From: Lepidostoma basale
Taxonomy: Eukaryota; Arthropoda; Insecta; Trichoptera; Lepidostomatidae
Direction: 5' to 3'
Length of the DNA: 64,000 nt
NCBI GenBank assembly: GCA_022606425.2
Contig: JAHDVF020001320.1
Coordinates: forward strand, 124,001-188,000
The position numbers and the translations under genes are program-made. The notes under the pieces are model-generated. The model ran no database searches, had not been told where the DNA came from, and was given only the letters and a program-made list of their open reading frames with translations. Positions 10,030-20,689 of the stretch are shown piece after piece. The first letter of the stretch is position 1. Every line of letters starts with the position of its first letter.

Positions 10030-10870
10030 TGTTAAATATTTTTTGTTTCTTGAACAATTATGTAAAACTCCATATTAAATAATTAATATGAATGAACACG
10101 CCTGATTTCTGGGAGTTTTGTTATCTTTTACATGAAGTGACATGTTTTTCCATTTTTAGACATTATCAAATGAAACTCTAATCATTGATAATGCCTTAGA
10201 AGGGCGAAACATGAAACTCTATTTAAAACATCGTCACCTGAGAGTAAGAAGGTTCCAACTGACAAAAGTAAAAAGCTGAGAAAAATGAAGTCAAAGCTTT
10301 GTTGGTTTCGGGTGTGTATCTTGGAAACAAAGGTTTTTTTTCCAATTTCCAGAGATTCTTTTACCAAGAAACGTGTAAATTTTGTCTGGCAACAGTTGGA
10401 ATAATAAAGTTCTTAGTTTAAATGAATCCTTCTTCAGTGAATCGTGTGTTTTGAATGATCAGACGGAACTTGATTCTTTTCGTAACATCAAAATGAGGAT
10501 ACTTTTACATGTTTTTTTTATTGTACGTATAGATAAGGTTAGTAAGAACCCTTTTCACGAAAAAAAGCCAAATGTGAAATTTTGTTAGTTGGAACCCTCT
10601 TACTCTCAGGTGACGACATAATAAAACACCTAGACGACTGGTGTTTTCATTAATTTTAATTAATAATGTAAAAGTCCATATTAAATAATCAATACGAATG
10701 AAGGCGCCTGTTTTCTACTAATTTGATCACATTTGATAATTACTAGATAGGTGTCTAAATACATGTCTACATAAAATATAAGAATAATTTTAGGAAACAG
10801 ACGTTTTCATTCGTATTATTTTTTAAACACGGAGTCTTACATCATTTTTCGAGAAACAATAAATATTTTT
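10030..10870. repeat. F2 palindromic element, interrupted by a MITE
   Basis: F2 arms: CTCCATATTAAATAATTAAT with CGAATGAA on the left, and the inverted equivalents on the right. The central GATAATGCCTTAGAAGGGCG, then AAACATG, is at 10187-10213. The arm resumes after the nested MITE with AATAAAACACCTAGACG. A second degenerate unit runs to about 10870. Confidence 0.6.
10232..10615. mobile_element. 384-bp MITE nested in F2
   Basis: Terminal inverted repeats of 29 bp (CGTCACCTGAGAGTAAGA...TTCCAACT) at 10232-10260 and 10587-10615 differ at one base. A 4-bp direct repeat ACAT flanks it (10228-10231, 10616-10619). Removing it restores the F2 arm. It has no transposase frame, so it would depend on an autonomous relative. 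Superfamily not determined. Confidence 0.85.
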
Positions 10871-11282
10871 CGAACGTATTTTCTCTTATTTCAAATGCAG
10901 AATTCAAAAGCTACTTAAATATACCTACTGAAATGAAACAGTCGAAATGCCAAAAGTCGTTACAGAAGAATAACCTTAAATAGGATGAAATGTTTTCAGA
11001 AAAATGCAACAGATTCGCGTACATAAATTCTTCAGTTCATAATGAAAACTCCCAGCAGCCAGCCAGCTGCTCCGGCGATTTCATTTTTATTTTGTTTCAC
11101 TGATAATATTGTTCATCATTCTTCATCTCTCAATATAAAATGTAAAAAATATGTACTAATAAAAATGAAGTAAGTTTAGTAGTTGAATACCAAAGAACCG
11201 CATTTCCATACACTTTATATGTTTTTGTTTTATTTTTATAATTACATTAAATATATTATCACATTTTTTATGAATAAAAACT
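10871..11282. other. Unassigned stretch
   Basis: AT-rich, no recognised repeat or gene. Confidence 0.4.
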
Positions 11283-11372
11283 TCTTTTTTTACATTTTTG
11301 AGTTTATTGTTCACGACATATTTCGAATGTTTCTTATTATGATTATTGTGTTGAAAGAATTTTCCAATAAAA

Positions 11373-11628
11373 TAATGGTTAAAAAAAGTATACGTTAACA
11401 ATGTAAATGGAGTACGGAGTCGAGGTAGACCGAGGAAAACATGGCATGATTAAATTAATCAAATTTTAAAGGTTTGTCATGTCAGAATCAACGTGCGTGT
11501 ATAACTCGCTGTATGAATGTGAAGGAAACTAGAGAGATATGTCAGAATAGAGTAGTGTGGAGGTCCACTCTCTCTGCCTACCACTGCGGAGAAACGGCGT
11601 GATAGTTTTGTGTTGTTGTTGTTATTAT
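11373..11628 (+). mobile_element. LINE-A (TTG-tail subtype) 3' fragment
   Basis: From ATGGTTAAAAAAAGTATACG to the conserved terminus CGGCGTGATAG, followed by TTGTTGTTGTTA. The protein trace VYVNNVNGVRSRGRPRKTWHD is present, then frame breaks. Same subtype as 1867-2478. Confidence 0.8.
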
Positions 11629-11629
11629 T

Positions 11630-11695
11630 TTGAATTGCAAATCGATGTAAAGGGTATAGCTATCATATTGATTTTCATGACGTATGATTGTTTAT
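11630..11695 (-). repeat. SINE-1 3' fragment
   Basis: Matches the 3' part of the SINE at 44782-45006: GATGTAAAGGGT, TATAG, and TTGATTTTCATGAC. No tRNA-like head. Confidence 0.5.
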
Positions 11696-11883
11696 ACCTT
11701 CATCATAGGAAGAACTGTATAAACCCAATGTATATCGTTCTACAGATGATAAACGTGTAAAACGATCAAAAAGAGAAAAATAAACTCAAAAGTGACAAAA
11801 AAACATTGTTGTAATTCATAAAAAAATATTGATTGTGGAATTCCATAGAGTAAACGCCTTAAGTTCATCTAAAAATATAAAGA

Positions 11884-12500
11884 TTCATTCATCATTCATC
11901 CTAAGCTCGACAGCCCTGGGTGGGCCTTGGCTGAATCCAGGAGCTTCCTCCATTCTTGTCTGTTTGATGCCCCCATTCTCCAATTTCTCACTTGCAACAC
12001 CGATGCATCCGTGTTGACACTGTCCATCCATCGCATTTTGGGCCTTCCTGGTCTTCTACGTCCCTGTGGTACTGAAAGCGTGAGGCGTTTTGTAGGGTTG
12101 TCGTCGTCCATTCTGATTATGTGACCAGCCCATCTCAGGCGCCCTACTTTGATGGATCTGATCACATCGGGCTATTTATAGATATCATATAGCTCTCGGT
12201 TATATCGACGACGCCAACCATTGTGGTCTCTCACTGGACCATATATTGTCCTAAGAACCCTTCTTTCAAATGCTGCGATGGACCTTTCAGTGTGTTTTGT
12301 CATCACCCAGGTTTCAGAGGCATATGTGAGGATTGGTTTGATCAGGGTCTTGTACAATAGTGTTTTTGTGGTTCTTCGCAGTAATTTGGATCTTTACTGT
12401 TTTTGGAGAGCGTAGTAACATCGGTTTGCTGCCATTATCCTTCTGTCAATTTCTTCTCGGGTGTTATTATCACTGGTAACTGTTGAGCCTAAGTATGTAA
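11884..12500 (-). pseudogene. LINE-C RT C-terminal fragment
   Basis: Minus strand from about 12500: YLGSTVTSDNNTREEIDRR, then MAANRCYYALQKQ, an in-frame TAA, LLRRTTKTLLYKTLIKPIL, and TYASETWVMTKHTERSIAAF. An in-frame TAG (12174-12172) follows, then RLRWAGHIIRMDDD, GRRRPGRPKMRWMDSV and a stop near 11896. The order YLGS, AxExW, LRWAGH, GRPxxRW is the usual end of an LINE RT protein. The 3' tail is ATGA repeats (11884-11903). Two nonsense codons in an otherwise readable frame make it recently dead. It differs from LINE-A and LINE-B. Confidence 0.85.
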
Positions 12501-12639
12501 AAAAAAATATAAAGATATTATCTGTAAAATAAATGTTGTTCTATGAACGTTATATTAATTCATTATTTATATCTGTATCTTATTGAAATTAGTCGTGGCG
12601 TCGGCTGAAGACGAATTATTTTGTTAAATAAAACGAGCC

Positions 12640-12765
12640 ATGAAGGAAAAGTGTGGAAAACATGTCACAATCAAATATTAAAAGTTGATCACGTGAGGAG
12701 AGTCCATTTATTCTGCATACTCCTTTGAGGAGACGGCATGATAATTAGTCAATTAGTTTATGTAT
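12640..12765 (+). repeat. LINE-A 3' fragment, internally deleted
   Basis: Pieces of the terminal LINE-A sequence (GTGGAAAACATG, CAATCAAATATT, AGTCCATTTATTCTGC, GGAGACGGCATGAT) and a degenerate tail AGTCAATTAGTT. Confidence 0.7.
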
Positions 12766-12961
12766 ATTAATATATAAACAACTCTATTTCAAGCTGTGAG
12801 AGGTGAATTACTTACGAAAACAGTGATACTTAAATATTATTTGGACGATCTAGATGCAGAAGGGACAAAATAGGGACGTGTGAAAAAATTTAAAGGGTTA
12901 TGTATTATCCAGTGTGGAAAGAAAGCTGAAGAAGGAGAAGAAGAAAAAACACTAACTTACC

Positions 12962-13205
12962 ATTAAAAGGGGGAATGGACTGCCACACTGTTCTTTTCTG
13001 ACATACTTCTCTCGCTTCGTCAATATTAATACATATTATCATGCATGCACGTCGATTTCGATCGTCGACCGACATTCGATATTTGGCTTATTCTTTGATC
13101 GGTTTTCTCATTATTTCTCTATTTCTTATTGCGTTAACATCGTTAACATTTTTGTGTAATTTTTTCTTCATTCATTATTTTCATTTGTCTAAACAATCTT
13201 AGGGC
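12962..13205 (-). repeat. LINE-A fragment
   Basis: Inverted LINE-A terminal sequence: GGAATGGACTGCCACACTG, CATGCATGCACGTCGATTTC, then degenerate sequence to CTAAACAATCTTAGGG. No usable frame. Confidence 0.75.
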
Positions 13206-13214
13206 TTTTAGTAC

Positions 13215-13338
13215 CTGATAGATATCTCCGATGCGGATGGAGTGCCGCATCAGTAAAAGTGTGACAGTCCATTCTTTCTGCCTACCCTTTTGGGGAGACA
13301 GCGTGATGGTTAGTTAGTTAGTTAGTTAGTTAGATATC
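13215..13338 (+). repeat. NA-A 3' fragment with GTTA tail
   Basis: Carries the NA-A marker GATGGAGTGCCGCATCAGTA, then the LINE-A-like end and six GTTA units (about 13308-13334). Confidence 0.75.
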
Positions 13339-14270
13339 TCCGACAGCGACAGCATTCATTGTTTTACCTACCGGCCGCCAGAACCAACCTGCCTCTGGTG
13401 ACACCGAAGGGAAAAGCAATTAATCTGCTGAACGCGGTCTCCTCGGAGATCGACGTCTTTCATATAAGTGAAAGTACGTTCAGAAGGCAAATACTCTTAA
13501 TTCTGGAGAGTATCCTGTCTCCCTAATGTCGAACCGTCTCTCATGCGTTTCTGGTAGTATACTATATACAATATATTATTTTAGCTGTTCTCAATAGATG
13601 CCTTAAAAATTGATGTTGTAATGTCTATTGATGAAATTAACTGATTTGATTTGATTTAATGATCATTTCATTATTTTGTTCAAAACACTTTCATTCGCAC
13701 ATTATTTCAAAAGGAAGACGATTGTTATCATTATATCACGATGTGTAAAATTATTATAGATTTAACAATATTTTTTTTGTATATTTCTGTGAGTGAAAAT
13801 TCATGAAACGCTTATCCACAAATAAATATAATATGTCTCCCTGTGTGAAGCACGGTAAGGGGCATGTAATTGGATTATAAACGAACAAGCCGAAAGTGAT
13901 AATTCAAAAAATTAGCCCCGAACATTTGTTGAAAAACTCTTCTTTTTAATTCGCGCATTTAACAATGAATCCCTAATGCGGCCTAATACGATTCCGGCGA
14001 AACTTTTGTTTAGGGATGATAATAAAAATGATGAAACGTGTCCCAGCCTCCCATACCGCAGTGCAGAGGGCCGCCGCCCCGAGAGGAATTTCATCAAGAC
14101 GGGTCTGTCTGAACCGAATGTACTTCACGGCCATAAACACGGTTACGGCACGGAGCGGTCGACTGTTGAACTCGTTCAGCATTTGAAGTCAACAGTGAGA
14201 TAATGTCCCCATTAATTCTCACAACGAATCCTAAAAGATCGATTTTTTGATTTTCATATGAAGCACTCAC
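13339..14270. other. Higher-GC unassigned islands
   Basis: 13345-13560 and 13900-14200 are richer in G+C than their surroundings and match no repeat in the window. Overlapping short frames on both strands at 13912-14203 show no recognisable motif. Candidate host-unique sequence, perhaps intronic or intergenic. Confidence 0.35.
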
Positions 14271-14526
14271 TTTGTGGTTAGACATTTTAAACTTATAGAT
14301 ATAAAATAATTAACCTATTTATTTATTGTTGGTACACAAACAAACCATCCAATATACAGTAGTGATAAGTAATAAAATATATATATTAAAACAGATTAGA
14401 TGCCTCAGTTAGATGTGCACACCAAGAACATAACATTGGAAGTTCAACTATCTTGTACCACCCTTCGGTGTAAAGAACCGTCAGGCAAAACAAGACATTT
14501 TAAGATAAAGAGACATACAAATTTAT

Positions 14527-14874
14527 AAGGATTAATTGTATCTCAATTGAGACGAATATGGAAATTGGAAACAGAATATGGTGATCGAGGTGTTTACAGG
14601 ACTTATGACCTGTCATTGGTTGGGTTAAGCTAACGCTTTATGTAATACAACATTCCCCATTCCATCCTTCTTACGACCACCATGTCTGACAAATTGGAAT
14701 GGAAGTTGTATATATGGTAATATGTAACACCATACTTCACATGTTACATTTCAATCTACACACTAACGCCATCTATGATGATTGGATTTAAGCATTAAGC
14801 AGAAGATCTTTTTGAAATGATAACCCGCAATGGGTAAAATCCAGTATTCGTCTACAAGTATTTGTATACATTCA
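14527..14874 (+). mobile_element. M1 MITE copy
   Basis: Contains the M1 core (GTGTTTACAGGACTTATGAC, TGTCATTGGTTGGGTTAAGC, ACATTCCCCATTCCA) and the right terminal repeat (AAATCCAGTATTCG ... TATACATTC). The left terminal repeat is missing. Confidence 0.7.
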
Positions 14875-15091
14875 AAATGTTGTAAAAATGTTGTAAAAAA
14901 ACAACGGAATGGTTATTAAATTGTTGTTGTTTCGCTTGTTTCGCTTGGACCAAAGCATCATTAGGGTAACATAATAACTGTTATTATATTTTGGAAAGAA
15001 GCTATTACTTGGTGGTTTAATGTATTAAAAATTAGAATTAAACACTTTTAAAACATTGAATAAAACCACTTTATTTTGAGTCAGGAGCGCC

Positions 15092-15123
15092 AACCGGTTT
15101 CACTCTGTAACGAGCTTCGTCAG
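15092..15123 (-). ncRNA. Hammerhead-like module, family F4, left arm
   Basis: Minus strand: CTGACGA (exact), extra A, GCTC/GAGT stem around GTTACA, GAAA, self-complementary ACCGGT, T. The outer flanks GCC and GGC pair as a 3-bp stem I. Confidence 0.6.
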
Positions 15124-15164
15124 GGCTATACACAAACTGTGTATATATCAGTTTGTGTATAGCC

Positions 15165-15196
15165 CTGACGAAGTTTGTTACAGAGTGAAACCGGTT
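15165..15196 (+). ncRNA. Hammerhead-like module, family F4, right arm
   Basis: CTGACGA (exact), extra A, a weaker stem II than the left arm (GTTT against GAGT), GAAA, ACCGGT, T; GCC (15162-15164) pairs with GGC (15197-15199) as stem I. Confidence 0.6.
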
Positions 15197-15310
15197 GGCG
15201 CTCCTGACTCAAAATAAAGGGGTTTCATACAACATTTTAAAAGTGTTTAATTCTTATGTTATTAATATTATCCAGGTGAAGTTTCATTCCAAGCAAAACT
15301 AGTTGGCATT

Positions 15311-15514
15311 ATTATATATTTTTTTATTTAATCGTTTTAATTTGGGAGTATGGTGAGAGGACTCCCATTATTGATACCCCACTATTTATGACACATAAGT
15401 TCTTTTAAACATTACTTTAACCAGTAAAAATACTTATTGTATTATAGTTTGTAAGAAATTATGCATGAAATTACTTAAAACAAACTATGTAAACCAAACA
15501 ATAGAACAAATAAC
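15311..15514. other. Unassigned AT-rich spacer
   Basis: Nothing recognised between the F6/F4 block and the F2 element. Confidence 0.4.
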
Positions 15515-15770
15515 AAATTACGGCAACCAAGAATGAATACCAATGAAAACGTCTGTTTTATATAAGTTTTGTAATACATTATTTTATGTGAATGACATGT
15601 TTCGCCTGTATAAGGCATTATCCAATGTTTTAAATCACCTTTGATGCCATTCCCATAAAATATAATAAAACTTCTAGAAAACATGTTTTCATTTGAATTA
15701 ATTATTTAATATGAATTTTTACATCACTGTTCAAGAAGCATTACAAAAAGGCTACATTTATAATTACCAT
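15515..15770. repeat. F2 palindromic element
   Basis: Left arm AATGAAAACGTCTG, GTGAATGACATGTTTCGCC; right arm ATTCCCATAAAATATAATAA, AACTTCTAGAAAAC, then ATTATTTAATATG. The minus-strand module at about 15598-15630 has a perfect GCCT/AGGC stem, GAAA, ACATGT and C, but its box is GGATAA rather than CUGANGA. Confidence 0.6.
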
Positions 15771-16021
15771 CATGGTAAAACACAAAGTGTTTATATTATT
15801 TTATACCTTTTTAAGTGTTTTATAAATATTATTTTTCAATTCAATTACTTATTGTAGCTGTTGCGTAGATAAGTATACGATATATAGTGCCAATACGATT
15901 GAAAACGTCGCTTTTCTAGAAGTTTTACGATGTATGTTATATTAATAACTGGACAATTGTACTCAAATCTGTTGTATTTTTTCTATAAACATTTAAACCT
16001 GTTAAGGTTTTTCTTTTCTAG

Positions 16022-16421
16022 AAGATATGATAGAATACGTATGATAGAATACCGAACGATGAAATAAGAAAGAAATGTAAGGCAGATGACTGCATCTTGA
16101 ATAAAATTAAAAAAGGATCCCTGAGATGGTTCGGACATATGGAACGAATGGATGAGAGTAGAATGGTTAAAAAGTTGTACACAAGCAGCGTGAGTGGGAA
16201 AAGAAGCCGAGGACAACCAAGGAAAACATGGCATGACCAAATAAATCAATTACTAAAAGGCGGCCACATTCGAAGTCGGAACAATCGACGTGCGTGCATG
16301 ATAAGATGTATGGATGTAGAGGAATCTCGAGAGGTACGCCAGGACAGGCCAGTGTGGCGATCCATCCTCTCTGCCTACCCCTCCGGGGAAATGGCGTGAT
16401 GGTTAGTTAGTTAGTTAGTTA
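16022..16421 (+). mobile_element. LINE-A 3' end with GTTA tail
   Basis: The frame 16097-16399 is open to the natural stop: KGSLRWFGHMERMDESRMVK, GKRSRGQPRKTWHDQINQ, RACMIRCMDVEESREV, SILSAYPSGEMA. Five GTTA units follow (16400-16421). Subtype marker GKRSRGQPRK is shared with 35138-35352 and 44425-44640. 5'-truncated. Confidence 0.85.
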
Positions 16422-16504
16422 GGTTTTTCTTTTGTAAGGATTTTTTAGCAATATGGTTTGATAATACTATTAAAATAAAATTGCTTAATCATATCAAAAA
16501 AATC

Positions 16505-16705
16505 ATATTCATTAATTATAACGAATGAAGACTTCTGTTTTCTTTAAGTTTTATTGTATAATATTTTATGCTAATGGCACGTTTTGCATTGTTAATAAGT
16601 CATTTCTTTATAATATAGTAAAATTTCTTAAAATCTGACTTTTTCATTCGTATTAATTATTTGATATGAAGTTTTACATCATTATCAACCTAGCCTTACA
16701 AAAGA
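16505..16705. repeat. F2 palindromic element, degenerate
   Basis: AACGAATGAAGACTTCTG and TTTTATTGTATAATATTTTA on the left, inverted equivalents (TTTTTCATTCGTATTAATTA) on the right. Confidence 0.55.
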
Positions 16706-17214
16706 TTGAAAAGAACACCTCTTCTTATTATAAAAGAATATAATAAATCCAGTATGAATTATAAAAAGTTAAATATTTTAGTTCAATATTCGTTTTGAAG
16801 GATTTGATGTGTACACAGAGAGATCGTAAAAAATCTAATTACTCGGATAAACAATGTAAGCATCTCTAGGGTCATTAAAAGGCAAGCACTGCTAGACAAC
16901 TGTTTTCTATAATAAATATCCTAAATTATGACACTCAGAACAAGCGCTTAAAGATTAAAAATACTAAAATTTAAATGATAGTCTAAGAACGTCGTAATAT
17001 TGACGGAAGTGCAGTGTAAGGGATTTAAAGCAACATTTAAAAGGAAAGCTGTTAAATGCGTCTTAGTATTATATGAACTATCATAATTATTGAATATGAA
17101 ATTTGAAATGAATATTAAAAGGGGATATAATGACTTGAGTTCAAGTTTGGACCCGACGTTTTTCATAATAATGAGCTATTTTCTGGTCATATTGAAGATG
17201 GTAAAATAAATTCT
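16706..17214. other. Unassigned stretch
   Basis: AT-rich, no recognised repeat or gene; the 72-codon minus frame at 16948-17166 has no motif. Confidence 0.4.
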
Positions 17215-17640
17215 AATATCTTATTCTTCTTATTCTTCTTCCTTGCTGTAGATCTATGTGGTCTGTTCTCCAAAGTATTGCTCTTCCTGTGAGGTAGACT
17301 CCCAACTGTCAGTCCATCTTTTAGGAAGTCTTCCACGAAGACGATTTCCAAGAGGCTGATTATGCAACGCAATATAGGGGAGTCTGGTGGTGTCCATCCT
17401 TTGAACATGCCCATACCAGTCCTGTTTTCGCTGTCTGCTCCATCTTATAATATCCTCAACCTCAAATATCTTTCTTATTCTGGTGTTCCTCACGCGATCT
17501 TTCAGTGTCTTGCCTGCTATCGTCCTCAGTGTCTTCTTGTTTACTCTGATCTTATTTCTATAAAAGCTATAGAACAAACTATCATATCGTTTCTCTGAAA
17601 GGGTCAGCAGAGAGAATGGACCGTAACATTTCACTATTCT
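17215..17640 (-). pseudogene. LINE-B1 RT C-terminal fragment with GAA tail
   Basis: A 126-codon minus frame (17634-17254) gives RVNKKTLRTIAGKTLKDRVR, IRKIFEVEDIIRWSRQRKQ, DWYGHVQRMDTTRLPYIAL, and RLPKRWTDSWE. W-x-GHVxRM followed by a basic R-x-P-x-RW block is typical of the end of LINE RT proteins. The tail is CTT/GAA repeats at 17218-17240. The copy is 5'-truncated before the RT palm. Confidence 0.85.
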
Positions 17641-17700
17641 GACACACCTCTTCAGCTTCCTCCAAATTCATATAGCAAGTCATGCACGCACCTCTATAAT
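17595..17700 (-). repeat. LINE-A fragment
   Basis: Inverted terminal LINE-A sequence: GGTCAGCAGAGAGAATGGAC, CTCTTCAGCTTCCTCC, AAGTCATGCACGCACC. It touches the LINE-B1 copy. Confidence 0.7.
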
Positions 17701-18016
17701 CTGAAATACAACAATTACTTTTGTTTAATGCATATTTATATATGATATTATACCACAATAAAGAATATGCCAGTTATTCATCCACAGACAAGTTCTTAAA
17801 TAGAATAAATCTAAAATCTAACAAATTTTATTGAGATGTATTTTTTTAAGTGTGGTAAAAGGTAGGTTTTGGAATTTTTTTAACGAGAACCTGATGATTC
17901 TTACATTAATCGTAATCATTTATTTTATATAAAAATCTCTATTCTAAAAAAATATACTTAGGAAATTGAAAATAACTTTGTTTAAATATTTAAAAAATAT
18001 GTTCAAAAATGACGGT

Positions 18017-18238
18017 CGATTGAACTTTGTGGCAGGGTAGTAAGAGTTCTGCCGCCATACTGTAGATTTCGGTTTCGATTCCCGGTGATGGCAATATGAC
18101 TGTTTTGGCGGCACTATCTTTGGTCTGGTGTAGAATTACGTGACAATAAAATGGCAATAGATTGGGTACCTATCATGAGAATCAATATAATAGCTAAAAA
18201 CAAATTGTATACAGTAATTGGGTTCAAACGACCTGTTG
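18017..18238 (+). mobile_element. SINE-1 copy a
   Basis: tRNA-like head: TGGCAGGGTAG (A-box-like) and GGTTTCGATTCCC (B-box-like), followed by the family body (TTTGGTCTGGTGTAGAATTA, CGTGACAATAAAATGGCAAT) and the 3' end (TTGTATACAGTAATTGGGTT, CAAACGACCTGTTG). Pol III transcription and LINE-dependent mobilisation are family expectations. Confidence 0.8.
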
Positions 18239-18249
18239 AAAAAAATACA

Positions 18250-18360
18250 TATATCGACGTGCATGCATAACTCGATGTACGAATGTTAAAGAAGTGATAG
18301 AAGTATGTCAGGAAAGAACAGTGTAGTGGTCCATTCTTTTTGTCGCTACTTCTGGGGAAC
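18250..18360 (+). repeat. LINE-A 3' fragment
   Basis: CGACGTGCATGCATAACTCG, TGTCAGGAAAGAACAGTGTA, GTGGTCCATTC, then decay before the tail. It follows SINE-1 directly. Confidence 0.7.
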
Positions 18361-19059
18361 AGACACTCCTGGAGACACGATACAAGAAAAGCCGACTACA
18401 CGATGAGCCGTTAATGGAAAATATGCTGGTATGAAGAAGATACAAAAAATTTCATACTGAGAAAAAGCCTCCGTGTTCCGAAAAATGTTTGCGATATGTG
18501 TAAAAAAAATATGCGAAACACAATGTTTTCTAAAATTTATTCAAACATCAGTTAAAGTATTTCCTTTCTAATTTGTGTTTTCTTAAAAATCTCTTTTAAT
18601 CTCGTGAATACAATCACAAAAAATGCGTAGAGATCTCTTATGTCGCGCGGAATGCTACGTATTCTCCAAACATCTCCTCACCTATGGCAAATATTTCGCC
18701 GTCAAACCTCACATATTTTATATGTGAAATTTAATTTTATCTCTCGGCTTTATTTCAATTCGTAAAAAAGTCCCGAGGCACATTAGCCTCGAAGGCGGGG
18801 GGAATATGCAAAATAGAGAGAAAAGTACAAAATTCAACTCCAAATATAATTTTGATAAAAAAAAAACACCACATAAACGGTTCGAAGGTTACGTTTTAAA
18901 CCTACAGAGACTTGGTAAAATGTCAAGCTCTTTTAATTATGCAATGAGTTGTCTTCTTTTAGGAGCACAATTATTTCACTTCTTTTTTTAGATAATATTG
19001 TGCCACCAGCATTCAGATTGAATTCAAACACGGACCCGTCTTTGTTCTCCTGTGAATAT
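18361..19059. other. Unassigned stretch
   Basis: No repeat match. The plus frame 18806-18991 has no recognisable motif. Confidence 0.4.
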
Positions 19060-19069
19060 TTCATTTTTT

Positions 19070-19162
19070 AGATTTTGTATACTCTACTTTTGAATTTATT
19101 TTTCTAGACAAGTTTCGAAGGTTTTATAACTTTATCATCTGTAGAACGATATAAACATTTTC
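19070..19162 (-). repeat. F7 PLE-like half element
   Basis: Arm with CTACTTTTGAATTTATTTTT and the module at 19102-19146; only one arm is present, next to an NA-A element. Confidence 0.6.
19102..19146 (-). ncRNA. Hammerhead-like module with 5-bp stem I, family F7
   Basis: Minus strand: TTCTA, then CAGATGA (one mismatch to CUGANGA), extra T, an A/G-rich arm and a CCTTC arm that can pair in part as stem II, GAAA, CTTGTC, then TAGAA. TTCTA and TAGAA are exact complements at the stem I position. Only part of stem II is intact. Confidence 0.55.
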
Positions 19163-19164
19163 AT

Positions 19165-19690
19165 TTTTTAACTTACTAACTAACTAACCATCACGCCATC
19201 TCCCTGAAAGGGTAGGCAGAAAGAATGGACTGTCACACTTTTACTGATGCGGCACTCCATCCTTCTCTTTTCGCTCCACGGGAGACGCGGTGTGATGGGT
19301 TGCGAACCTCATCGCCACCAATAGGCATCTCTCGCGCACACTTCGATCGTGCAACACCCACAAAATAAATCTAAAATAAATAATATAAATTACAATGATA
19401 TAAAATAAAATAACAAAATAAAAATAATTTAACACAAAATGTTCTTTTTAGATGGTGCACATATTGTCTATTTAATTTATGTTCCACGAATCCACCGTTT
19501 TTTTAATTTAGCACATAATGTATTATACACATAATGTTTTTTTCGATGTTGCACATGTTGACATGGACGATCCGGACTTTTGTGTTTATTTAATTTATGT
19601 TTCACGTATCCACCGTTTTTTAAATTAGCTGTAATTAGGCACTTAACCAGCAAGAATTTGAAATAATATTGAAGAAATTATTCAAATTGT
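19165..19690 (-). mobile_element. NA-A non-autonomous element, long copy
   Basis: Read on the minus strand: a 5' part also found at 22225-22340 and 5585-5690, then GGTGGCGATGAGGTTCGCAA, CCCATCACACCGCGT, GGATGGAGTGCCGCATCAGT, then the LINE-A terminal sequence and GTTA tail (19170-19190). A block with CCACCGTTTTTTAA is duplicated within it (19470-19505, 19588-19623). No RT frame. GAGGTTCGCAACCC resembles a pol III B box, but no A box at proper distance is clear. Confidence 0.7.
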
Positions 19691-19855
19691 CATTGTAACA
19701 AATTGAAAATTTATTTTTACACCTGTCAAAATTCTTGATAAAAACTTTAAAACTAATATAATTTTAACAGCAAAACAGCACAAACGTATTACTTGTCACA
19801 ATTAACTATTATAAAGTGCGGCAACAGTTAAATTGACCAAAATTCAATTTGTTAA

Positions 19856-20429
19856 ATCACACATTTCAAAAGCGGTTCATAGTTTTCCTACACGATTATA
19901 ATACCATGTAGTGGTTAATTTGTTTATTGTTAAAATATATTTAATAAATTAAAGTGGAACATAAACAGCTTTATTTTTCAATTCCAATGTTTTTACCATG
20001 GAATTTCACAGTGTCTTAACCTTCAATAAAGTGTTTTAATTCATAAAAAAATCGTATATATGGAAATCTTCATAATAGATACCTTAAGTTTATCAATAAT
20101 TAAAATCTCTTAGGAGTAATCACAAGCCAGTAGACGTAAATGGTTAACTTTCTTTACAGTAAAATAACGGTTAAATAACATATCACCATTATCGTCCAGG
20201 TCTTCTAGTGGGTCGCGTAATTACCAGATCAAATAGTGCCATAACCTTATTTCATAACATTAAACATGGTGTGGAAACGTCTCGTTTTGAAACGTACAAA
20301 TTTAGAATACCGCGAATATCCTCCACGTTTGCTTGTACTTTGTTAGTTTTGTGCCACAGAGCGTGCGATTTCTCAAAGTATTATCACACATTTCAAAAGC
20401 GGTTCATTTTTTTCCGACACGATTATAAT
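19856..20429. repeat. Direct repeat pair of about 47 bp, 527 bp apart
   Basis: TCACACATTTCAAAAGCGGT and CACGATTATAAT occur at 19856-19902 and 20382-20429 in the same orientation. The DNA between includes a GGAATTTCACAGTGTCTTAA block also found near 28020 and 59060. Origin unknown; could be terminal duplications of one element. Confidence 0.5.
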
Positions 20430-20689
20430 TCTCTTCTGCATTCCATAATCTATAACAAAACTTTACCTTTATGTTTTCATCTTCAAATGTTTTACTTGTC
20501 CTCTCGTTATTGTCCTGTCATTCAACTCATGTTTGAAAACAATGAAAAACAATAAATAAATAATAATTAATTTATGGTATATACTGAATTTTAATCCACC
20601 AGAACAGTTGCTTAAGCCGGTTGGAATTAAAAAAATAAGTGGAAAATATATTATTTTTAATTAACGTTACTCACGAGTACAATTAACTT

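Larger units (their letters stand above)
11283..11805. repeat. F7 element interrupted by LINE-A and a SINE fragment
   Basis: The left F7 arm (TTTTTGAGTTTATTG, TTTCGAATG) is at 11292-11332. The right arm, inverted (ATCGTTCTACAGATGATAAA, then AATAAACTCAAAAGTG), is at 11735-11797. Between them lie LINE-A (11373-11628) and a SINE-1 3' piece (11630-11695). Confidence 0.6.
15034..15255. repeat. F4 near-perfect 222-bp palindrome
   Basis: Arms of about 110 bp (AATTAAACACTTTTAAAACAT outward, GTCAGGAGCGCCAACCGG inward) are inverted around a centre near 15144. Divergence between arms is low, so the palindrome is young or kept similar. Each arm holds a hammerhead-like module pointing away from the centre. 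Confidence 0.85.
14275..15310. repeat. F6 PLE-like segment with nested M1 and F4
   Basis: The left arm (AGACATTTTAAACTTATAGA, 14278-14310) equals the F6 left arm at 35386-35415. The right end (15272-15310) is an F6 module, minus its stem fidelity. M1 (14527-14874) and the F4 palindrome (15034-15255) sit between. A second hammerhead-like trace on the minus strand (CTAATGA, T, GCTTTGGTCCAAGC, GAAACAAG) is at about 14938-14967. Confidence 0.5.
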
